Source: Glebionis coronaria (taxonomy: Eukaryota; Streptophyta; Magnoliopsida; Asterales; Asteraceae). Taken from it: a stretch of DNA of 64,000 nucleotides. Shown here piece after piece: positions 1 through 9,996 of this stretch. A program made the position numbers and the translations under genes. The stretch's first letter is position 1. The number at the start of each line of letters is the position of its first letter. The notes below the pieces were generated by a model. That model was given only the letters and a program-made list of their open reading frames with translations, ran no database searches and was not told the DNA's origin. The stretch lies in assembly GCA_025667525.1 (NCBI GenBank), contig CM046876.1, positions 23,709,224-23,773,223 on the forward strand, in the 5' to 3' direction.

Positions 1-23
1 AACTCGAGACCTCTCCAAGAATA

Positions 24-42
24 CCCCCCCCCCCCCCCCCCC
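24..42. repeat. poly-C homopolymer (19 C)
   Basis: A run of 19 C begins shortly after the window start. Bases 1-110 hold nothing else I recognise. A similar C18 run at 58337-58354 sits exactly where a copia element has its polypurine tract (poly-G on the minus strand), so this run could also mark a retroelement edge, but no LTR is visible beside it. Homopolymer length is prone to assembly error. Confidence 0.8.
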
Positions 43-117
43 AAGGTTACCTTTGGTGGCCAACTGAGCTAGCTCACTTGGTTCAACCCGACCCTAATGA
101 CACCCCTACTTGCAACT

Positions 118-300
118 AGGGGTGAGCATATGGTCCGAGAATCGAACCGGAATCGAGAACCGAGACCCGAACCAGAACCGACCCAACCCGAACCGAAATT
201 TAAAACCGCGATTCAGTTCTCGGTTCTCTAATATTCCAAATTTTGGTTCTCGGTTCGGTTCCGAACCGCGGTTCTCGGTTTCGGAACCGAAGAATCGATG
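118..300. repeat. fold-back AACCG/CGGTT-rich repeat
   Basis: The left half is made of degenerate AACCGA/GAACCG units and the right half of their reverse complements (TCGGTT/CGGTTC), so the stretch can fold back on itself. It is preceded by AGGGGTGAGCAT, a string common at the edges of short plant repeats. Overlapping open frames on both strands here are products of the simple repeat and are not genes. Confidence 0.7.
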
Positions 301-585
301 GAAATTCAAATGGTAAACCATGATATCTATATTTTAATGTTATGTAATCCAATGAACTTCATTAAACAAAATGCATACACTACATTTAACATTATTAAAC
401 TTTAGAGTGCTATTTAATTATACTTTGTATGAGAAGGAGTCCACAGCAGCTATACTATGGAAACCATATACAAAGAAGCAGCGTATTTGGTTTCTAACCA
501 CCTACAGCTATAACAGCCGCATAATGCAAAGTAGTTCATGCGTATTTGGAGGAATGTTTCTTGTGAATTGATTTTTACATGTACA

Positions 586-1252
586 GTAGGTGTCCCGAGA
601 TGATGAATCAAAAAGATCTATCGTCTATCTCAGTTGCTGTTAGGAAAGTCGAATTATCTCTTCCTCTTGGTATGTTAGCTTCTGTTTTTTATCTGATAAC
701 AATGTAATTGTGTAAATCTTTGTCAGTTGCGAAGCCGTTGGTTTCTAAATCACATATGTTATCACTAGCTTATGATGAATACTCCCTTCGGGAGCTGGAG
801 CCTCCCCTTGTTCTCCAAGAGTCTGTTAACCATGGTATCTAAACATATTTACTCACAATCAAAATATTTCGTATTTAAAATCATATTTATGGTTACGTAG
901 TAATAATGGTTACCAGTTTTGTGGTTTTTAGGAGGTGTTCTATTCAAAGTGTACATTGTTGGAGATGCAATTAAGGTTGTGCGACGTTTCTCCTTACCTG
1001 ATGTTAGTAAGCGTAAGTTGTCAAGAAGGGCTGTTGTGTTTCAGTTTCCAAGGGTTTCATCTGATGCACAATCGGAAAATAATGTTGATTTGGACCTGTG
1101 TATTGTTGGTAAGTACTTTACATCTTTCAGAGAAAATCTCTTTTGTGTTCAAGTATAGGAAATGTGATTTTTATATTTCTTATCATGCTCTGTTGCAGAA
1201 CTTCCTCCAAGAGCCTTACTTGAACACCTTGCTAGAGAAGTGCGTCGACTGG
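586..1252 (+). pseudogene. ITPK: inositol-tetrakisphosphate 1-kinase-like pseudogene fragment
   Basis: Conserved pieces of the plant ITPK ATP-grasp kinase lie in order with GT-AG junctions. These are a GVPR piece (586-600), KDLSSIS..LPL (about 612-672), [21 protein letters not shown] (about 726-832), GGVLFKVYIVG..IKVVRRFSLPDVSKR (about 932-1109) and ELPPRALLEHLAREVRRL (about 1199-1252). Working family members phosphorylate inositol tris- and tetrakisphosphates. It is broken: the frame changes between GVPR and KDLSS, the GVPR frame meets TGA at 601, and about five residues are missing after KPLV. Homology stops after the RRL segment, so the C-terminal ATP- and metal-binding part is absent, as is the N-terminus. 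I infer a truncated gene copy. Family assignment is firm from memory of the motifs; the exact paralogue is not. Confidence 0.85.
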
Positions 1253-2639
1253 TAGCCCACCACGTTATTTTCAGTGTCCAAAATACCTCTTTTTTAAGTG
1301 AATAAAATGGTTGTAATCACTCTCTTATTAGATGCAGTGACTTCATATGTTCTACTTGGATAGTTAGATTTAATTTTTACATCCATATTCACTTACGGCT
1401 ACATATAATGGTGCTTTGTTAGATATATATGGGCCTGATCCTGCTAACCATCTCATCTATGATGATAACGTATGAAAACAATGTGTAGGAGATGATATGA
1501 AAGGTGCAGTGTTTGGGTGGGGTTCCATGTCAGATCTACAGTACACGATGACTAGTACACCAAGTACTATAAGATTTACTGGTGCTCCATCATTTCTAGG
1601 TGTGTTCCTTTTGTTATATGCAAACAGCTTCAAGTTTTTCAATAGTTACTTTTTACTGCTAGAAGTATCACATACCTTACTTTATTACATTCTAGGTTAG
1701 AACCCCTGCTCAGCTAGCCATGAAATATTGAAAACTTGTGAACATTTAGGCACTCGTATAGCCACAAAATATTGAAAATCAATTAGCACCTTTTTCCTAT
1801 AGGTCTGAGTCTTTTTTCCTATATATAAACTCTTTTAACATAGTTCAGAACTCTTCTATCACTTTTTGGCTACATGGATGTTTGAAAAGGCTTAATATAA
1901 CTACTTATGTGTTTGTTGTTCAATAAAACTACTTATGTGCTTGTTGTTCAATAAAACTACTTATGTGCTTATTGTTTTATAATGAACCACATATTTGATT
2001 AGATGGGCAGTAAGCAATTTCCGATTGATAGTTTCAGAGTAGCTCAATGCAACTAATTATTTCAGAGCGATAATCAACTTTAAAAAGCAATCTCATGCAC
2101 CACTTAAGTGGAGGTAATGATTTGTTATTACTTGGTTCATATTAGTTATAAGAGACTTGTTACTATATCTGAATTTTCAGTAGCACTTTCGTGGTCTATG
2201 TGGTTTTGCTTTGTCCATATATATTTGTTTTCTTTTTGAGATAGGATTGATATTTTTATCACCATAAACCTATATTTTAAAAAACTAATACTTGAATTTG
2301 GTATGTCCCAGAACTATCTTCATGGCGTTCGTGGAGATCAACCATTACTTTATGAAGAGCTTTAAATCTTTTTAGGCTCTCTTTAACTTTTATGTAAGAG
2401 AGATTTTTTGGTTTCCATTTCTTGTATGTTGTCGAAGATAAATTGTTAGTTTTCTTTCGAATATGCTTGTTATTTTATTTGGATACAGATTTCTTACTAT
2501 TACCGGTGTCGTATTTGTTTGTACGGAATCTTGAAAAAATGGCAAATAAATTGTATAATTTACCAAGTGATTTGCGAAATTTTTTGTACTGCTCAAATAT
2601 GCTATCCAATCATGTGGGTTTAAGCAACAAATAGTTGGT
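1253..2639. other. intergenic, no gene recognised
   Basis: AT-rich. A short open stretch around 1497-1600 (starting MKGAVFGWGSMSD on the plus strand) looks more protein-like than its surroundings, but I cannot match it to a family. No complete gene is visible. Confidence 0.4.
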
Positions 2640-3020
2640 CACGGTTTTGAGACAAAACTTTTAGTGGCGGATTAACGATAAATATATTTGTCTTTAGTAG
2701 CGACGAGCTAACGACAAAATGGTTGGCCGATTATTAGAAAATGATTAGCGACTCCATTGTTGGTACTCTTAGCGACAAAAATTTGTCGCCAACCTGTCAC
2801 TTCGAATTTCATTTAAGTAACTATATAGTAACTAGTGAGGGGTTAGAGACCAAAAATCAGTTGCTGAACTCAAACACTTTTTGTCACTAAGATTGTCGCA
2901 AAAAATTTGCGAGGCCCTTTTTTGCGACAGAACTTTTTGTTAGTATTCCGTCGCTATAGGGCTTTAGAGACGAAATAGCGATGAAAATGTTCGTTGCTGA
3001 TGCTCGATTTTCTAGTAGTG
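2640..3020. mobile_element. CACTA (En/Spm) transposon terminus
   Basis: At 3008-3020 the sequence TTTTCTAGTAGTG is the reverse complement of CACTACTAGAAAA, the usual terminal inverted repeat of plant CACTA elements. The preceding ~370 bases carry many GCGACAAAA / TTTGTCGC-type subterminal repeats in both orientations, as expected for this superfamily. The matching opposite end and a transposase were not found in the window, so this is one end or a deleted derivative. Confidence 0.7.
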
Positions 3021-4577
3021 ATTTTAGCCCACAAACACACCTAACCAAGTGCGTATATTTCTCTTATACTAATGCATCCGATGTGCTCCAATACACATGT
3101 GCTTCACTGGACATTGCGATAGCTAATCACCGGACATGGCTTCACCTCGATAAATCTATCCATATTATTAGCGTTCACTCGCACCAAGTAATTAACAATA
3201 CATGATAAGTTGGTCTTAGAGGCTATAAGCAAACATATGTAAATAACGTTCATCTGAGCATACAATCGTGTCCCTTATGTTCTATTTTAAAAATAAGCAT
3301 GTTATCCCTTTGCGGGTTTAATAAAACAAGTAAAATAAAAGCGAGACAATGAACTCACCTTAACAAGTAACGCGTCGATACAAGAACGAGTACAACGAAT
3401 ACATCAGGAAAAGTAAATCCTCGAACGTAAAGGTCACTAGACGCGACCAACTTCCCTTGAAATCTCAAGAATACTTATGTTGATTGTATCTCAATGTCTC
3501 AAATTTTATAACCATTAAATACCCACGTTATAATTAACTCCACTTCATGCCCTCTTTTAAATCGCTTAAAAAATCATTTTTACAAGAGCTTCATCAACTT
3601 TTTACTTAAAATCTTCCTAGTACATATCTAACTTTCGTTTACTAATATCTCAAAAATGGGTATTGCATTTGTTGGTCATGTCTTATAAAGATAAGTACTC
3701 TTTTGTTTTACATAGCTTGCTTTGACTCCGAATACCATGTCCTTTGGTTAAATACTAACACGTGTGAATCTTCAGGGTTGCATAGCAAGCCAAATACTAT
3801 AAAAAAACATAGGGGCACAAATTTATTAGTGTAAATTCAAATTCACCCACATATTTAAGATTTTGGTTAAAATCTGCTGGCAAAAAAACGGCTCTTAACT
3901 TTTGCTAAACAACTTATAACACTAAATCCTAAATTGTTCAAATAAAGCAACAATAAATCCAAATTAGGATTTACCCCAAATCCGAATGTCAAAAATAAAT
4001 TTTTTAATTAATCATTAGATACAAATTACATAAAACAAACCAATACTATCACTAAACATGAAACCATACCAGAAAGGGATGAGTTGTTGAAACATGATGG
4101 GAGAGGTGTTATTTTCAAGTAGATCTAGGCACGAGTTTCTAAGCGGTGGTAAATGTGAATGTAGCGATAGGAGTTTGGTGGTCTTGAACGGTTGTTTCAA
4201 AAGAGATGAATTTTATTTGACATAGGTTTTTGGATATAAGATGGAACGGAAGTGGCTAGTGAGTTTCAATTTTTTGGTGTAAAGAGGTTTATTTTTGGTG
4301 AAAATATGGAGGTAAAATTCTCTCTCGTTAATATTTATGAAACCTTTTCAAATATAGAATTTAAGAAGAATAGTTTTTATAGCTATGGATAAGACGTGTT
4401 TTCTGTAGCAATATGTGTTTTAGATTATAAAGAATGGGTTTCTTGGCGAAACTAGTCTTTATGCTTTTCATCTTCTTATTTTCTTTAAAATAAAAACTGG
4501 TTACCTCAAATCTGATTTTTTTAAGGAGATGTTTATGGCCATTTGTGTAGTAGTGTTAATAGATGGTGGAATACTTA
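3021..4577. other. intergenic, no gene recognised
   Basis: AT-rich sequence with short, unconvincing open frames on both strands. I saw no domain, RNA gene or transposon end in it. Confidence 0.4.
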
Positions 4578-4700
4578 GGGTGCGTTTAGTTGAAAAACAT
4601 TTTCTTTTATTTCTTATTTTCTGTTTTGTAAAGAAAGAGAAAGAGTATCTATTTCCACAAATCACTTGAAAATTTAGAAAATGTGTTTAGTTAAAGACAG

Positions 4701-4866
4701 GTGTTTTGTGTTTCCCATTTTATAAAATTAAAAAAATGCTCAAGTGTTCTTTTTTTCTATCTCCATTCTTTGTATAAAAAAATGCTGAAGTGTTTTGTGT
4801 TTCCCATTTTATAAAATTAAAAAAATGCTCAAGTGTTCTTTTTTTCTATCTCCATTCTTTGTATAA
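4701..4866. repeat. tandem duplication, about 75-bp unit at 89-bp offset
   Basis: The block starting GTGTTTTGTGTTTCCCATTT at 4701 recurs almost unchanged from 4790. The two copies are separated by a short A-rich spacer. Confidence 0.9.
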
Positions 4867-4884
4867 TTTCGTAATATTATTAAA

Positions 4885-5887
4885 AGGATAAAAGTTATAC
4901 AATACCATGCTACTTATCAAAATGTACCGACTTTAAACACTTACAATTTTTGTCGCTATACAATACCATTAAACTTTCAAATTGATGATAGACTTTACCA
5001 ATATGACTTAAAATGACTATTTTACCCTCGTCTTCTTTAACATTTTATATTACATAAATTCTGAAAACCATAAAAAATTACAGACCACCATGTTTATCAC
5101 TTTCTCTTATTTCTTTCTCATCAAACACAAAAATTACTCAAAACACTCCTAAATCTATCACTACCAAAGATCCACCATTAACCTGCCATACACCACCAGA
5201 TCTACCGTAAACCACCAGATAAAGGCGATTAAGATCTAATATTTGAATGACGAATCATATCACAACATGGATCAGATCGAAACAACGAGTCACATCCGGA
5301 CGTGATGATCTCGATGGTGATATTGCTCGAGTGAAGGTGTCGGGTTGAATGTGAGAATATCTCCCCAAGCAACTGAAATAGAAACAAATTAATAAGCTGC
5401 AATTTGAGGCAAATCTCAGTGAGGCCGCCTTTGGAAACTACTTGGTGAATTTATTTACCGGTAAGCGTGATTGTATACGTTGGATCAAGTCATATGGAAT
5501 ATCTTCTAACTGTGTTTGTTGTGTTGGTGTTGTGCGGGTAGTAAGTTTCATTCTTTTACTATATGACATCTCTCGATCTGTCGATCACAATATTGGAATT
5601 GAATCAGTGTTGAATTGTGGATGGTTAATCCGTATGTTGATAATGAATGGAAATCAAATTTGGTATGCTGATGGGAATAATAAATGGGACCACCATCAAT
5701 ATCATATTCTAGTGGCAATATATGCAATTAAAGGAAAGAAAAAAGGGTAATTTAGTGATTTCCCGGTTATATTGGTAAAATTTATAATCAATTTGAAAGT
5801 TTAATGGTATTGTATAACGACTAAATTGTAAGTGTTTAAAGTCGCTACATTTTGATAAGTACCATGGTATTGTATAGCTTTTAGCCT
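4885..5887. mobile_element. 1.0-kb element with ~135-bp terminal inverted repeats
   Basis: The first ~135 bases (from AGGATAAAAGTTATACAATA) return inverted at 5750-5887 (ending TATTGTATAGCTTTTAGCCT). Both ends are flanked by TATTAAA (4878-4884 and 5888-5894), a 7-bp target duplication that could be read as 8. The interior has no transposase; it contains short CACCACCAGATCTACC-like stretches. The long inverted repeats suggest a non-autonomous Mutator-like or hAT-like element; the duplication length fits hAT slightly better. An open frame at 5442-5750 lies inside, but I see no recognisable domain. Confidence 0.8.
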
Positions 5888-6126
5888 TATTAAAAAAATT
5901 CAAAACACGAAAACACTTATCATAAACGAACCAAATAAATAATAAAACAATTAAAAAAATATTAATACAATAAAGTAAATAAAATATTTTTTAAGTAAAC
6001 TTTAACATCAACAAAAATGAAAAAAAGAGAAACTAAAAAATTAAAAAAATAAATTTAATATCAGCAAACATGTAAAAAATATTCAAACAACTACGATTCA
6101 ATATCAAAACAATAAATTCGTCTCTA

Positions 6127-6890
6127 AAGGTATTTTTACGTTTTCGTTAGTTTTTATGTGTTTACATCTAATGTTTACGTTTTCGTCAGTATTTCCTCTA
6201 TTGTTATTTTTTTACGTTTACGTCAGTACTTTTACGTTTTTGTCCGTTTTTATGTTTTCGTTCGACTTATGGTTTCGTCAATATTTTTATTTTTTTGTCA
6301 ATTTTTTACATTGTGGTCAGCATTTTAATGTTTTTATAAAAAACACCGACGAAAGCATAAAAAAATACTAACGAAAACTTAAAAGTACCGACACAAACGT
6401 AAAAATACTGACAAAAATGTAAGCATACCGACGAAAACATAAAAAGATGACGAAAACGTTTAAATACTGACAAAAAAGTAAAGACGTTGACTAAAACGTA
6501 AAGGAACTGACGAAAACGTAAAAATACTAACAAAAGCGTAACGATACTGATAAAAAAGAAAATAAATTACGAAAACGTAAAAGTACTAACGAAAATATAA
6601 AAATACTAGCGAAAACGTAAAAATAATGACGAGATGTTAAAATACTGAAAAAAAACATTAGCATACTGGCGAAAACGTAAAAAATGATGAAAACGTTAAA
6701 ACACTGAAAGAAGCGTAAAGATACTGACTAAAACGTAAAAAAAACTGACGAAAACGAAAAAATACTGATGAAAATATAATAATACTAACGAAAACGTAAA
6801 ACTACTGACGAAAATGTAATAATACTCGGACGTAAACGTAAAAATACTGACAAAAACGTAAGATACCGACGAAAACGTAAAGTTTTGAGA
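6127..6890. repeat. inverted ~20-bp minisatellite (ACTGACGAAAACGTAAAAAT)
   Basis: Degenerate copies of a ~20-bp unit run as TTTACGTTTTCGTCAGT from 6127 to about 6325, then flip and run as ACTGACGAAAACGTAAA to about 6890. The two arms are unequal (about 200 and 550 bases), so the array could form a long imperfect hairpin. Open frames here are repeat artefacts. Confidence 0.9.
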
Positions 6891-7255
6891 AAAACATTGT
6901 CGTTAGGGTTTGGCCGAGTGTTATTAAGAAAGTAAAGGAATAAATAGAGGAGTTGTGTTAAAAGGAAAACATGTAAAATAAATAAAAATTGTTTTATTGT
7001 TTGTGTATAAAAAGGAAAAATAAGAATATTGTTTTTTTCTAGAGATTTAAAAAAAAACATTTATTTGAACTCAATTTCTGTTTTTCTTATTTTTTACAGA
7101 ACATTTTTTAGAAAACAATGTGTTCTCCCATTAACTAAACGGGGCTTTATAATTTGATTTAAATTCATTTGTATACAGGGGACTAATCTACATCTTCCAT
7201 ATACATCTTAATCTAATGGTTAACATTAAACCCAAAACTCTTTTTTTTTTCAAAC

Positions 7256-7717
7256 ATTAATATCTCTGAAACTGTTAACCGTTATGCGAAAAAAAAATAT
7301 TATCACGACGGGCATTTAATTATCTTTCTACAGATATGCTATATGATATAATTTCGACAATTTTTTTTTCTTCAGATTTTTTACTTTTTTTAACTATCAA
7401 AAGTTATCATATATGATACTAAATGTCATGTATGATAGTAACATTAGAATCATATATGATATAACTTATCATATATGATATATACCAATATCATATATGA
7501 TTTAATAAAAGTTTATAATCTAACACTAATATCATATATGATGAAACAGTATTATCGTATACGATATTTTATGCAAATTTCAAAAACGAAAAAAAAAACA
7601 TTTTTATTTCTTCAAAAGTATATCATAGTGCATATCTGTAGAAAACTAATTAAATGCTCGTCGTGTTAATATACTTTTTTTTGCGTTTAACAATTAACGG
7701 TTATTTAGATACTTAAA
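7256..7717. mobile_element. fold-back element with ATCATATATGAT core, copy 1
   Basis: About 100 bases at the left (TATCTCTGAAACTGTTAACC, then AACCGTTATGCG and ACGACGGGCATTTAATTA) recur inverted at the right (TAATTAAATGCTCGTCGTGT ... AACGGTTATTTAGATA). The interior is packed with the palindrome ATCATATATGAT. No coding capacity. A related copy lies at about 37570-38764. Exact edges and target duplication are uncertain. Confidence 0.75.
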
Positions 7718-8673
7718 TTATAAAAATATGTAAAATACTTAAATACTTAATAATTAGATATGTGGAGAATTAGAGATGGATAGTAATGATGAGTCCCCTC
7801 CTTTGGTATCAAAAATAACTCTCCTCTTATAATTTATATGTATATATTTCTTTATCATTGCAAATATATATGTTTGTTTTTTTTTAAACCGGTCTAATTT
7901 GATCGTCGAATCGATTGAACCAATAACTCGATAAATGGACCTGCTGAACTAGAGACTCGATTTTAAAACTTGATAGCATGTTCTTTTTTTAGCGTAAGTC
8001 TTCGTCTCTTGCTCAGCCCCTCAAAGTGGCAAAAAGTTAAGAGATGTATGGTTTCGACGCCCTCATATTTGTTTTCTTGTGTGGTCCAAAAGTACTGCAA
8101 AAGCTATGACATACTAGAGTTGTAAACAATGACTATATATTCTGTCCTCACATGCAATATTTTTCTTTTCTTATTTTCATTTTATTAATATCTTTCTCTC
8201 TCACTCACACACCCACACATTTCTCTTTCACAAAATATAAAAGAAACTGGAACAAAAAACTGCCATTAAAGTGGTGGTATGATTTGACCATTGTTCCGAT
8301 GGTGTGATCTGGCACAACAAAAAACTGGATCTAAACCCCAACAAAAAACGAGTTATATTATCAAGATCCGGCCATACCACCGCTGCCATCTACAACCGTC
8401 TACCCACTGCCGCCTACCACCAAACAGCCACCCTCGCCCGACCACTATCTCCGGACAACCACTGTCACCATCGTCCGACACCTTCACCACCACTTATCAA
8501 ACCCAAAATCAATCTAGATCCAAATACAAACCAAACCCAAAGATCTGAGATTTAAAAAAAAATAGATCTAAGATTTAATTTTTATATTGGAGGAATGAAA
8601 GGAAGGAGACAAATAAAACTGGAGTTTGAAAAAAGAAAAGGACATAAGAAAATGATTGAGGGGTTGTATACTA
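7718..8673. other. intergenic, no gene recognised
   Basis: AT-rich apart from a C-rich patch at about 8370-8530 with CACCACCG/CCACCAC-type runs. That patch gives two overlapping open frames of about 85 codons with no recognisable domain, and I regard them as compositional. Confidence 0.4.
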
Positions 8674-8930
8674 CTCCCTCCGTCCCATATTAAGTGTCCA
8701 CTATGAAATATTCCAAGTCTTAGTTACTAAACTTTGACCATAAATATTTATATTTTTGTTATATAATACTTGATGAAAATTATACCAATGAAAATATTTT
8801 TGAAAATCGAATCTATTCATATGACTTTCGTCAAATATTATATAACACAAATACAAATATTTATGGTCAAAGTTTAGTAATAAAGACTTTGAATATTCAA
8901 TAGTGGACACTTAATATGGGACGGAGGGAG
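8674..8930. mobile_element. Stowaway-type MITE (257 bp)
   Basis: The ends are CTCCCTCCGTCCC and GGGACGGAGGGAG, the classic Stowaway/Tc1-mariner terminal inverted repeat, flanked by TA on both sides (8672-8673, 8931-8932). The inverted repeat continues inwards (ATATTAAGTGTCCAC), so most of the element is a hairpin. Confidence 0.95.
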
Positions 8931-8932
8931 TA

Positions 8933-9996
8933 TGTTGGAGGAGTCTAAACCCACAAACCCAAAGTTAAACTTGAGTTAGCGTAAACATCCTTGTCCGTAC
9001 AGCATGACTGTCTTTTAGTAATATTGAGCATGTGAGTCTGCCCCCCATAACATGCGATTGGGACCGGATGAGTATTACTACTATTAGGTTATACATCTTT
9101 TTATTGGTTGGTCATATTTATTAGAGGATAAAAGGTTTGATTATAGCCTTTTGTTTTAAAACGTGCAAATTTGAGACCTTTTTTGGCGGACAGAAGATAC
9201 TTCAATCTACGTAGACTCGGGCTGATATTAGTGTAAATGGGCCCTTTACTATAATATTGGCTTGTTGCATGTTTTTTAAATGAGATTTATTAGTATTGAA
9301 TTGTTATGGGTCAGTACAATTTAGGGCACTTAATTTTTTTGTTTTAACTTCTAATTATGTGTATAAGTAATTGTCTATTGATTTTCATATTAAGCAAGTG
9401 AGAATCACTTGGTTTTTCAGCCTTCTTTATTTAGCATGTTTCAAATTCTTTCTAAAGTAGTGAAACGTAAAAAGTAAACAAAGATAGAGAGAAAAAATGT
9501 GAGTTTGAACCTCCATTTTAATACTCGTAACTCACAACAAACAACATTTTAACTTTTTCAAAAACTCATATCAAATCTATATACCAAAAGCACCCTCAAA
9601 GATTACGTGATCGTGATCAAGAGAGTGGTTGTAAATGAATTTCTAATAAACGGCTTATCTCACTTGGTAACTAAAGTTTTACTAAGTAGTTTTTTGGAGG
9701 AGGTTCTTGAAGGTCTTGGATTCAAAATTTGCCAAGGATCGTTCATCTCAGACGAAAATTTAACATAATTAGGCAAGAGTTCAAAGAAAACAGTTGTTCG
9801 CTTGAATATCATTACACAACACGACCTTCTAACCATTAACATTTATCTTCCTAAAAAAATGAATTTCAAATAGTCATCTAGAAATTAGACATGGCCCCCA
9901 GCCCTAGCCCCTAAACGGATACTAATATACCTACAAAAGGAGCTGTGTGACATGGAGAGTTTTAACCAAATAAGGGTCTAACAAATTTTTAAAAAA
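8933..9996. other. upstream region of the O-methyltransferase gene
   Basis: AT-rich with no gene recognised. It should contain the promoter of the gene starting at 9997, but no core element stands out clearly enough to call. Confidence 0.4.

Larger units (their letters stand above)
4578..7146. mobile_element. composite element with CGTTTAGTT ends
   Basis: The left edge reads GGGTGCGTTTAGTT and the right edge AACTAAACGGGGCT, which are imperfect inverted repeats. Sequence just inside each edge is also inverted (TTCTTATTTTCTGTTTT on the left, AACAGAAATTG-like on the right when reversed). A TTA flank is possible on both sides (4575-4577 and 7147-7149), which would suit a PIF/Harbinger-type element, but the terminal bases do not match perfectly. 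No transposase is visible. It holds a tandem duplication, a smaller inverted-repeat element and an inverted minisatellite. Confidence 0.45.

Noticed and set aside
106..321. Overlapping ~70-codon open frames on both strands
   Set aside because: Both are translations of a simple AACCG/CGGTT fold-back repeat, with repetitive Arg/Asn/Phe content and no domain.
6306..7060. Phe/Leu/Val-rich minus-strand open frames resembling membrane proteins
   Set aside because: They are translations of the 20-bp minisatellite and adjoining A-rich DNA; the hydrophobicity comes from T-rich repeats.
8291..8555. Two overlapping Pro/His/Thr-rich frames
   Set aside because: The composition follows from CCACCAC-type DNA; no domain is present and the two frames cover the same bases.
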